From: Papillibacter cinnamivorans DSM 12816
GTDB taxonomy: Bacteria > Bacillota > Clostridia > Oscillospirales > Oscillospiraceae
DNA length: 64,000 bases
Assembly (NCBI RefSeq): GCF_900176335.1
Contig: NZ_FWXW01000003.1
Location: 186,001 to 250,000 of the forward strand
Direction of reading: 5' to 3'
Positions within the stretch are counted from its first letter, which is position 1, and the number at the start of each line of letters is the position of its first letter. The position numbers and the translations under genes were made by a program. Shown in pieces: positions 25,901 to 33,621 of the stretch. The notes beneath the pieces are model-generated. The model worked only from the letters and a program-made list of their open reading frames with translations, had not been told where the DNA came from and ran no database searches.

Positions 25901-26359
25901 TTACAGATACAGTCCGTTGCTTTCCAACTCGTCGATCAGATCGCCCAGAATGTCCACATTATAGGGCGTAATAATATAGGTGCTCACCGCGACCTTCTTG
26001 ATCTTGCCCTCGTTGGCATAGGCCACCCCGCTCAGAAAGTCCACCAGACGGCGGGCGATTTCCTTGTTGGTGGATTCCAGGTTCAGAACCACCGTGCGCT
26101 TCTCCCTGAGATGGTCCGCTATCTCCGCGGCGTTTTCAAACCGTTCGGGTTTGACCAGCACAACCTGAAGCTGCGTGGTGGTATGTATATTGACCACTTT
26201 ATTGTGGCGGTCTTCACTGCGACGCTCTTCCTGGCCGGAGAAAAGACCCGCGCCGGTTTCCTTTCGGGAAGGGGGCGCAAAATCGTCGAAATCCTCATCC
26301 TCTTCGTCTTCATCCTCATAGGGATGCGCCAGACGTTTCAATTCGTCAATCAGTCCCAT
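25901..26359 (-). CDS. sepF: Cell division protein SepF
   Basis: 152 residues. An N-terminal amphipathic membrane anchor (MGLIDELKRLAHPY), an acidic linker (residues about 15-55) and a C-terminal SepF domain (KPERFENAAEIADHLREKR, then VVLNLESTNKEIARRLVDF) are visible. It tethers and bundles FtsZ at the division site. It follows yggS and precedes divIVA in a conserved division operon. Confidence 0.95.
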   Translation of the reverse strand: MGLIDELKRLAHPYEDEDEEDEDFDDFAPPSRKETGAGLFSGQEERRSEDRHNKVVNIHTTTQLQVVLVKPERFENAAEIADHLREKRTVVLNLESTNKEIARRLVDFLSGVAYANEGKIKKVAVSTYIITPYNVDILGDLIDELESNGLYL

Positions 26360-26377
26360 AGTATCGTTCCTTTCCCA

Positions 26378-27079
26378 TCAAAAATGGATCTGATACCGGC
26401 TGCCAAAAATCGCCGTGCCGACCCGCACCAGGTTGGAGCCGGCTTCAATTGCTTCCATAAAGTCTCCGCTCATGCCCATGGACAGGTATTTTATATTGTT
26501 ATTATCATACGGATTCCTGCTTATGTCAACAAAAAGCTTCCGCATTGCTTCAAAATATTGCCTGGTTTCTCCCGGGCTTTCCGCCTGCGGCGGGATGGCC
26601 ATGAGCCCTTCCACGGAAATGCTTTTCAGCGGCGAGGCCGCCTCCAGAAGAGCATCCAGATCCGCCGGCGGGACGCCGGATTTGCTGGCCTCTCCGCCGA
26701 TGTTCACCTCGATGAGGACCGCCTGGACGATCCCCAGCTTTTCCGCCTGCCGGTGAATCTCCCTCAGCTTCTCCAGAGAGTCCACCGATTCGATGAGAAA
26801 GACTTTTCCCACAATCTGCCGGATTTTATTGCTCTGGAGATGCCCGATAAAGTGCAGTTCGGCGCCATCGTAAGCCCCTTCCCGCAGCTTTTCCAGCATC
26901 TCCTGAACGCGGTTTTCCCCCAGGGCGCGGACCCCGGCCCGCACCGCCCGGCGCACCGACTCCGCCGGCATGGTCTTGCTGGCGCCCACCAGAAGGATTT
27001 CCGCGGGATCCCGCCCGGCGCGCCGGGCCGCCTCTTCAATCTGCCGCCTGACACGCAGCACATTTTCTTCCATGGTCAT
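26378..27079 (-). CDS. yggS: YggS-family pyridoxal phosphate homeostasis protein
   Basis: A 233-residue single-domain alanine-racemase-like barrel that binds pyridoxal phosphate but is not a racemase. Motifs are LLVGASKTMPAESV, whose Lys is the Schiff-base residue, GENRVQEML, HFIGHLQSNKIR and LSMGMSGDFMEAIEAGSN. It lies 18 bp upstream of sepF. Starts at 27079 or 27073 are both possible. Confidence 0.93.
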   Translation of the reverse strand: MTMEENVLRVRRQIEEAARRAGRDPAEILLVGASKTMPAESVRRAVRAGVRALGENRVQEMLEKLREGAYDGAELHFIGHLQSNKIRQIVGKVFLIESVDSLEKLREIHRQAEKLGIVQAVLIEVNIGGEASKSGVPPADLDALLEAASPLKSISVEGLMAIPPQAESPGETRQYFEAMRKLFVDISRNPYDNNNIKYLSMGMSGDFMEAIEAGSNLVRVGTAIFGSRYQIHF

Positions 27080-27104
27080 AGTATCACGCCTTTTCGCCGC
27101 CGGT

Positions 27105-28337
27105 TCAGCTCACAACCTTGCCGTCATAAAGCTCCTGGGAGGAGATGATGACCTCATCTCCCGCGCGGAGCATCATCGAACCGTCCGCGGGAGTGCCGTC
27201 TTCCTTTTCGGCCGGCTTCACCAGATAGTAATTTTCGCCCTCATAGACCACGGCAATCTTCTTGAATTCCGCCTGGATGCCCATGAGACAGTAGACGCCC
27301 GCCTGGCCGTTTTCATCCAGGCGAAGGGCCTGCTTCGGAACCCGGAGGCCCGTATAGCTCTGATAGATCAAGTCCGCCGTCTGACGGCGAAGCAGAGTGG
27401 TCTTGGCGATATATTTGTCCAGCGACAGCACCACCACGCAGCTGCCGTTTTCCGCCTCCCCGATGCGCTCCACCTTCATGGAAATATCGCCGGTCATATC
27501 CCGGGAAAAACGGACGGTCACGGTTTTGCCGGAATCCAGAAGAGCTGCTTGCTCCTGGGGGAGCACGGAGACGAAATACCAGGTGTATCCCAAAATGAGC
27601 TTGCCAACGGCGCCGGCATCCACGCCGGCGGGCGCGATGGAAGCATACTGGGACGGGGTCATGGCGGACAGGGAATCCACCGTCAGAACGGACTCGTATC
27701 CGTCCACCATGCCGGAAAAGGTGCCCGACTGGGCAGCGTCGATCTCCACGGTATCGTAGGATGCTTCGGACTGAAGGGATGAAAGCTGAGACTCCAGGTC
27801 CGCGATGAGAGTCTGGATGTCATCGCTGCCGTTATACACGGAATCTCTCCGAAAAACCAGGTTCTTCAGGGAGAGGACGTCCTCTTCCATGCCGGAAAGT
27901 TCCTCCTTGGCGGCGGACTTTTTTATGTCCAGGATCTCATCGACAATTTCCGAATCCAGCCTTGCCGAGTCCATCGCCTGGGAAGAGGAGCCCTCGGAAT
28001 ACTCAAGCTGCTCCAGGCGCAGCTGAAGCGTTCGGATCTGCTGCTTGCGCTGGAGGGCTTCCTGGGTCTTATACGCCACCGCCACGGCCTGTCCCTTTCC
28101 CACCCGCTCGCCCTCGTCCCGGACAATATCTATGATACTGTAGTCGGAGAGGACCGGCTCTTCGTCGCGAACCACATAGCCGGAGGCCGTGACAGCGTTC
28201 TCCGCCGTATATTCGTAAACGAGAGAGGTCTTATAGGGGGACAGGGCCACCTGCAGGATATAAAACCCCACATAGCAGACCACCGCGCCGAAGAGTATAA
28301 GCATGGCGATTTTGGTTGTAAGCGTTCCCTGTTTCAT
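27105..28337 (-). CDS. HlyD/membrane-fusion-like protein of the division cluster
   Basis: 410 residues. One N-terminal membrane helix ([21 protein letters not shown]) is followed by a split biotinyl-lipoyl-like domain ([31 protein letters not shown]), a coiled-coil of about 100 residues and a C-terminal beta-rich region ([17 protein letters not shown]). This is the layout of HlyD/MacA-type adaptors, but no transporter gene is adjacent. In Clostridia a protein of this type commonly sits between hfq and yggS. Its function there is unknown. The start follows GAGGAAG. Confidence 0.8.
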
Positions 28338-28350
28338 TCAGCCGGCTTCC

Positions 28351-28587
28351 TCAGTCTCCGGTCGTACCTTCCTGCAGCGGGAGGGGGTGTTCCGGAATGA
28401 TGGTGGAAATCGCGTGTTTGAAGATCAGCTGCTGCTTGCCGTCTGAATTGAGGACCACGGTAAAGCTGTCGAATCCCGTGACCTGACCGCGAAGCTGAAA
28501 TCCGTTGATCAAGAAAACCGTTACGGATATGCGCCCTTTTTTTGCAAGGGTTAGAAACGTGTCCTGATAGTTGGGCAATTTCTGCAT
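28351..28587 (-). CDS. hfq: RNA chaperone Hfq
   Basis: 78 residues. Sm-like fold with Sm1 ([20 protein letters not shown]) and the Sm2 signature IFKHAISTI. It forms a hexamer that helps small RNAs pair with mRNAs. The ATG at 28587 (MQKLPNYQD) is preceded by AAAAGGGTG. An in-frame TTG 18 bp upstream overlaps that site and is rejected. It lies downstream of miaA, as in most Firmicutes, with a longer gap here (207 bp). Confidence 0.95.
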   Translation of the reverse strand: MQKLPNYQDTFLTLAKKGRISVTVFLINGFQLRGQVTGFDSFTVVLNSDGKQQLIFKHAISTIIPEHPLPLQEGTTGD

Positions 28588-28794
28588 CCTGCTCACCCTT
28601 TTCAAAAAATACGGAGCAGCCCCGCCTTTCGCGGCAGAGGCCGTCCGGGCCTGGAATCCGGTCCCGCGCCGACCCTTCTCCCACCGGGCAAGGGTCTCAG
28701 CACCGTTATTTCCTGTAATCTTTCTCTATACCATACAGTGTATCATGCCCGCGCGCCAAAGAAAAGTATAAAACGACACGTCCTTTCGGTCAGT

Positions 28795-29733
28795 TTACAC
28801 CCAGTTTTTTAAATAGTTCCACGAAATCTGTCGCGCCAGTTCCAAATCCGGGGTTTTATCCCACGATATCCAATGGATTTCCGGGTTTTTCCGAAACCAG
28901 GTCAGCTGGCGCTTGGCATAGCGCCGGGATTCCATCTTGATTTTATCTACAGCGGAGGCAAGATCCGCCGTCCCCTGGACCACGTTCACGAGTTCTTTGT
29001 ATCCGATGGCCTGCAGGGCGGTTCCGTTTTTCGGCACCCCGCCGGCCAGCAGGGCGCGCACCTCTTCCAGAAGGCCGGCGGCCAGCATCCTGTCCACACG
29101 GGAGTCAATGCGGTCGTACAAGTCCTGCCTGTTCAAATAATTCAGCCCAATCCAAAAAGCCTCATACCGGGGCGGAGCGCGCCGGGTCTCCTCGTTATGC
29201 TGTGAAATGGTTTTCCCGCTTACATACCAGACCTCCAGAGCGCGCAAAATACGCTTTGAGTCGTTTCTATGAAGCCGCGCCGCGCTGTCCGGGTCAAACC
29301 GCCGCAGCAGCTCCAGCATAGCCTCCGGGCCCTCCCGCTCCAGCTGCTTCTGAAGCTCCTCCCGGCAGGCCGTCTGGGTCCCCGCGGGGGCAAAGTCTCT
29401 CCCGGAAACAAGGGCCTCGGCGTAAAGCCCGGTGCCACCCACGACAATGGGGAGCTTCCCTCTAGCCAGGATATCGTCCACGCAGGAGGACGCGTCCCGG
29501 ACGTAGCGGGCCGCCGAGTATTCCTCCTCCGGACCCACCACGTCCAGCATGTGGTGGGGAACGCCCTTTCTTTCCGCCTCGCCGGGCTTCGCCGTCCCGA
29601 TGTCCATTCCCCGGTAAACCTGCATGGAATCGGCGGACACGATCTCCCCGTCCAGAGCAAGGGCAAGCTCCACCCCCAGGGCGGTTTTCCCCGTGGCTGT
29701 GGGGCCGACGACGCATACGATCCGATGTTTCAT
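28795..29733 (-). CDS. miaA: tRNA dimethylallyltransferase MiaA
   Basis: 312 residues. It adds a dimethylallyl group to A37 of tRNAs reading UNN codons. The P-loop GPTATGKT lies at the N-terminus, with SADSMQVYRGMDIGTAKP and the C-terminal RRYAKRQLTWFRKNPEIHW. MiaB, encoded at 36237-37655, then methylthiolates the product. The ATG at 29733 follows CAGGAGG. An upstream in-frame start has no such site. Confidence 0.95.
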   Translation of the reverse strand: MKHRIVCVVGPTATGKTALGVELALALDGEIVSADSMQVYRGMDIGTAKPGEAERKGVPHHMLDVVGPEEEYSAARYVRDASSCVDDILARGKLPIVVGGTGLYAEALVSGRDFAPAGTQTACREELQKQLEREGPEAMLELLRRFDPDSAARLHRNDSKRILRALEVWYVSGKTISQHNEETRRAPPRYEAFWIGLNYLNRQDLYDRIDSRVDRMLAAGLLEEVRALLAGGVPKNGTALQAIGYKELVNVVQGTADLASAVDKIKMESRRYAKRQLTWFRKNPEIHWISWDKTPDLELARQISWNYLKNWV

Positions 29734-29918
29734 GGAATCCTCCTGCGTAAAGGCCGGCACGCCGGAAACCGGGCGGTCCGTTTCTTGTCATTTGAGGCCG
29801 GCTCTGATATCATGTTACCAGAAGCATCCTCCAAAGGGAAGCGGCGGCCGCGCGCCGCCGGGCATAGCGGGATCCGTTCGGCGGGATCCCCGGTGAATTC
29901 AAACAGGGAGGCAGGGCA

Positions 29919-30734
29919 TTGAAACCGAATAAAATCCTCTCCCAGCACAAGGCAAGGCTCCTTCGGGAGGAAAAAAGGCTCCTTCAGAGACGGGAGAGCT
30001 CCTACTGGAAGGAAACCCTGGCGCCGGTAAAGGAAAAGCTCTCAGACCTTATCCCCGACAAGGCCCTGGGCGTTCTGCGTGAGGCCTTCGAAACGGGATT
30101 TTACGTGGTCTTCGACAAGGGCACGGCGATCATCGAAAAAAGTTACTCGGCGCAGAAGCACCGGGATCAGTACGACGTCAACCGCTATATCCTGGGCAAA
30201 GCCATCACGAAAAAGAACTTAAAGCGCTTTGACCGGCACGCATCCAAAAACGCCGCGGCCAACAAGGGCATATCGGCGGCGGAGGGCGCCGTCCTGGGCG
30301 TGCTGGGAATCGGGCTGCCGGACATCCCGGTTTTCATCGGGGTCATATTGCGGACCGTCTATGAAATCTGTCTCAGCTACGGATTTGAATATGATGCCCC
30401 CCAGGAGCGAATCTTTATTCTCGGCATCATCTGCACCGCCTCCAGCAAGGGGGACGCCCGCGCGGAGCATTCCGCACGGACGGATCGGATCGGATACCTC
30501 ATCGACACGGGGCAGGCCGTCCCGGACGATCTGAAGGGTTCCATCCGAGAGGCGGCGGATTGTCTGTCCGGGGCCCTTCTGGGGGCCAAATTCCTGCAGG
30601 GGTTCGCCTTGGTGGGCGCGGTGGGCGGCATCACCAATCTGAGCCTTATTCAGTCGGTGAGCCGGATCGCCATTTTCAAATACAAAAAGCGGTTCCTGCG
30701 CCGGGCTATTTCCGCCGGAGAGACGGAAAAGTAA
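29919..30734 (+). CDS. EcsC-family protein
   Basis: 271 residues. A basic, coiled N-terminus (KARLLREEKRLLQRRESSYW) precedes the EcsC domain with AEGAVLGVLGIGLPDIPVFIG and a C-terminal KFLQGFALVGAVGGITN. EcsC proteins are associated with ABC transporter function in bacilli, but their activity is undefined. The start is TTG, preceded by GGGAGG. It is the only plus-strand gene in an otherwise minus-strand block and separates mutL from miaA. Confidence 0.85.
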   Translation: MKPNKILSQHKARLLREEKRLLQRRESSYWKETLAPVKEKLSDLIPDKALGVLREAFETGFYVVFDKGTAIIEKSYSAQKHRDQYDVNRYILGKAITKKNLKRFDRHASKNAAANKGISAAEGAVLGVLGIGLPDIPVFIGVILRTVYEICLSYGFEYDAPQERIFILGIICTASSKGDARAEHSARTDRIGYLIDTGQAVPDDLKGSIREAADCLSGALLGAKFLQGFALVGAVGGITNLSLIQSVSRIAIFKYKKRFLRRAISAGETEK

Positions 30735-30776
30735 AAGGCGGAGCGGAAAACCGAGCCTACGTGTCCGATACCGGAT

Positions 30777-30814
30777 AAACGCCTTGCTTCCGATGCAAAG
30801 GGGAGCAGGGCGTT
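30777..30814. terminator. Bidirectional terminator between ecsC-like gene and mutL
   Basis: AAACGCC and GCTTCC pair with GGGAGC and GGCGTTT, with small internal mismatches. A flanking run of A/T exists on both sides of the stem. It lies between two convergent stop codons. Confidence 0.6.
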
Positions 30815-30816
30815 TC

Positions 30817-32739
30817 CTATTGAATCCGCCCGAACTGTTTTTCCAGCTGGGCCCTGGAAAGGGAGATCGCCACGGGCCGCCCGTGGGGACAGTACCGGAC
30901 CCGGCCCGCCATCACCTCTTCCACAAGGGCGGTCATCTCCTCGGGGCTGCTTTTGGAGCCGGCCTTGACGGCGGCTTTGCAGGCGATGGAGCTGAGCACC
31001 TCGCCTCGGACGCTTTTAGGATCCACCCTTTTAGCATCCAGAATACAGCCGGCCAGCTCCGAAAGGGCGGAGGGAATCCCGCCGGGATCGATGTCCCAGG
31101 GGGTCTGACGGACGATCAGGCTCCCGCCGCCGAAGTCCTCCACCTCAAAGCCGAATTCCGAAAGCATGCCGCGGTTTTCCAGCAGGACGGCCGACTCCTC
31201 TTTGGGCAGGGCCACCACCGCGGGGGAAAGCAGGACCTGGGCCATGACGGAGCCAGGCTCCTTCACCAGCCGGTCGAAGAGGATACGCTCGTGAGCGGCG
31301 TGCTTGTCTATGAGGAGCAGGCCCCCGGGCTTCTCCACGACAATATAGGTTTCCAGGGCCTCCCCCAGGATGCGAAAGAGGCCAGGGCTTTCCGGGGGAA
31401 GCGGAGCGGATTCATGCGGCTGCTGCCGCTCTTCCCGGTCCGGCGCTAGTGCGGACTGTACGGACACGCTCCCCGGGGACACAGAGGGGGCGGTTATGCT
31501 GCTGTCCGTTTCCCGATACGGAAGCCGGACAGAGGCGGAAGGGACTCCATACGTCAGGAAGCGGCCGCTTTCCAGCGCAAGCCCCCCGTCTTTCAGCTCG
31601 GTGTCGGCGGGAAAAACCGAGGTCTGGAATCCGGAGGCGGCGGAGGGCGGGCCCACACGGACCTCGGGTCCGGCAGGAAAACCGCCATGTTCCGGAGTAT
31701 CCGTCCGGCGGGCGCCGTCCTGCGCGCGCAGCGCCATCTCCGGATGAGACAGCTCTCCCTCCAGCGCGGAGAGCACCGCATAATACACGGCGTCAAAAAC
31801 GCGCCGCTCGCTTAAAAACTTGACTTCGGTCTTGGCGGGGTGCACGTTCACGTCCACCGCGCCGGGGTGCAGCCGCAGATGGAGGACGCAGCCGGGGAAT
31901 TTCCCGGTCATGGCGCGGTTTTTGTAGGCCTCCTCCAGGGCCGCCGTCATAAGCCGGGACTTCACATACCGGCCGTTTACGAAAAAGTGCTGGTATCCGC
32001 GGGTCCCGTGCCCGCTGAGGGGCTTCGTGACATAGCCCCAGACCCGGGCGTCTGCGCCGGAGGAGGAAACCTCCATGAGGCCCAGGGCGAATTCCCTGCC
32101 CAGAGCGCCGTAAATCGCGGAAAGCAGCTTCCCGTCCCCGGGAGTGAGCATTTCCTCTTTGCCGTCCCGGATAAATTTAAAGGAAACCTCCGGATGGGAC
32201 AGGGCGGCGTTCTGGACGACGGCGGCGACGTTGGCCGCCTCGGCGGAGTCCTTTTTCATGAATTTGAGCCTTGCGGGGGTGTTGTAAAAAAGATTGCGCA
32301 CCACAAGAGTCGTGCCCCGGGGGCACCCGGCCGGCTCCCGCTCCCCCGGCACTCCGGCCTCCAAAGACAGGGCGGTCCCCATCTCCTCCTCCGAAGAGCA
32401 GGTGAGAAGCTCCACCCGGGAGACCGCGGCGACGGCCGCCAGGGCTTCGCCCCGGAAGCCCAGAGTCCCGATAGCGGCAAGGTCGCTCTCGTCCCGGATC
32501 TTGCTGGTGGCGTGCCTCAAAAAAGCGGTCTCCACGTCCTCCGAGGGGATGCCGCAGCCGTTGTCCGACACACGGATATAGCTCATGCCGCCGCTGCGGA
32601 TCTCCACCGTCACGGCGGAGGCTCCGGCATCTATGGCGTTATCCAGCAGTTCCTTCACCACCGAGCCCGGGCGCTCCACCACTTCCCCGGCGGCAATCAG
32701 GTCGGCGACATGGGAATCAAGCTGCAGAATCCTGGGCAA
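30817..32739 (-). CDS. mutL: DNA mismatch repair protein MutL
   Basis: 640 residues. GHKL ATPase domain: VADLIAAGEVVERPGSVVKE, ELLDNAIDAG, RVSDNGCGIP and TLGFRGEAL. The C-terminal dimerisation domain carries an endonuclease-like DKHAAHERILFDRL (DxHAxxE). Human- and Bacillus-type MutL nicks the daughter strand after MutS signals a mismatch. The start is TTG at 32739 (TTG-CCC-AGG), preceded by AAGGAGG. The open frame extends further but without a ribosome site. A proline/serine-rich linker lies around residues 340-450. Confidence 0.95.
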   Translation of the reverse strand: MPRILQLDSHVADLIAAGEVVERPGSVVKELLDNAIDAGASAVTVEIRSGGMSYIRVSDNGCGIPSEDVETAFLRHATSKIRDESDLAAIGTLGFRGEALAAVAAVSRVELLTCSSEEEMGTALSLEAGVPGEREPAGCPRGTTLVVRNLFYNTPARLKFMKKDSAEAANVAAVVQNAALSHPEVSFKFIRDGKEEMLTPGDGKLLSAIYGALGREFALGLMEVSSSGADARVWGYVTKPLSGHGTRGYQHFFVNGRYVKSRLMTAALEEAYKNRAMTGKFPGCVLHLRLHPGAVDVNVHPAKTEVKFLSERRVFDAVYYAVLSALEGELSHPEMALRAQDGARRTDTPEHGGFPAGPEVRVGPPSAASGFQTSVFPADTELKDGGLALESGRFLTYGVPSASVRLPYRETDSSITAPSVSPGSVSVQSALAPDREERQQPHESAPLPPESPGLFRILGEALETYIVVEKPGGLLLIDKHAAHERILFDRLVKEPGSVMAQVLLSPAVVALPKEESAVLLENRGMLSEFGFEVEDFGGGSLIVRQTPWDIDPGGIPSALSELAGCILDAKRVDPKSVRGEVLSSIACKAAVKAGSKSSPEEMTALVEEVMAGRVRYCPHGRPVAISLSRAQLEKQFGRIQ

Positions 32740-32774
32740 GGGCGAACCTCCTTTTCCATACGCCGAACCGGCGG

Positions 32775-33485
32775 TCAGGCGCCAAAAATAGCCACCAGCG
32801 CAAAGGCGTTTATCAGCATGTGCAGCATGATGGCCGCCCACACGTTCCCGGACTTCTCATAGCACCAGGCCAGAGCCAGAGAAGGGGGGAGATACTGCAA
32901 AATCGCGATGAGATAGGTGTAGTCTCCCGAGGTGAAGATATACTGCCACACATGGAGAATACAGAAGAGGAGCGCGGATATCACATAAGCCAGAATCCGG
33001 TTCTTTTCCCGGATGGAGCCGAAGATCAGGCCGCGGAACAGGGTCTCCTCCACGAAGGGGGAAAGAAAGAGAACCATCACCATGGTGGCCCGGGCGTTCT
33101 CCCGGGCCTGGGCGACGATGGCGTCGGTATTCACGTTATCAAAGCCGCCCGGCACCAGAGAGAGCAGCAGGCCCATAAGAAAGTTCGCCACAAAGTAAAA
33201 GCCGAAGGCGAGGGCGACGACCTTCAGACTTCCCATAACGTTGTCCGAAAACTCGTCGAAGGACTTGAGATGAAACTTACGGAACAGGAGGATGACACAG
33301 CCGAACAGGATAAAGTAGTACACCAGGTTCACCGTGGAATCGCTGGGGGAAATGCTCCAGTTCCGTTCCAGAAACAGGCAGGCAAAGGACACCGCAAAGG
33401 GCAGAACCAGCATGTAGATAGGGAAAAACACGATGCCCAGCTTGATCTCCCGGGCGGAAAGATTGGAATGAAATTTGTTTTCCAT
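32775..33485 (-). CDS. CPBP-family intramembrane metalloprotease
   Basis: 236 residues with about seven to eight membrane helices. The CPBP/Abi motif FVEETLFRGLIFG supplies the catalytic Glu pair. A second motif ILHVWQY and a C-terminal MLHMLINAFAL His provide further metal ligands. Related to CAAX prenyl proteases. The substrate is unknown. It sits between mutS and mutL on the same strand, an unusual insertion in the mismatch-repair operon. The ATG at 33485 is preceded by GGAG. Confidence 0.88.
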   Translation of the reverse strand: MENKFHSNLSAREIKLGIVFFPIYMLVLPFAVSFACLFLERNWSISPSDSTVNLVYYFILFGCVILLFRKFHLKSFDEFSDNVMGSLKVVALAFGFYFVANFLMGLLLSLVPGGFDNVNTDAIVAQARENARATMVMVLFLSPFVEETLFRGLIFGSIREKNRILAYVISALLFCILHVWQYIFTSGDYTYLIAILQYLPPSLALAWCYEKSGNVWAAIMLHMLINAFALVAIFGA

Positions 33486-33621
33486 GCGATTGCTCCATTT
33501 CCCCGCCGGGACAATTCCCACGGCGGTTTCCGGCAGGCCCCCCAGGCGGCGGGCCGCTGTTCCGGATAAAACCCTGCGGCGCTCACGGCGGGCCGCGCAT
33601 ACGCGCGGCGCCCTTCCCGCC

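Noticed and set aside
24422-27148. A 908-codon plus-strand open frame antisense to ileS, divIVA, sepF and yggS
   Set aside because: It runs across four well-supported genes on the other strand, has no ribosome site, and its translation shows no domain. It is an artefact of GC-rich codon use.
27105-28337. HlyD-like protein as part of a complete efflux pump
   Set aside because: No ABC or RND transporter gene lies nearby, and the gene is embedded in the division/hfq cluster, so a pump assignment would not be supported.
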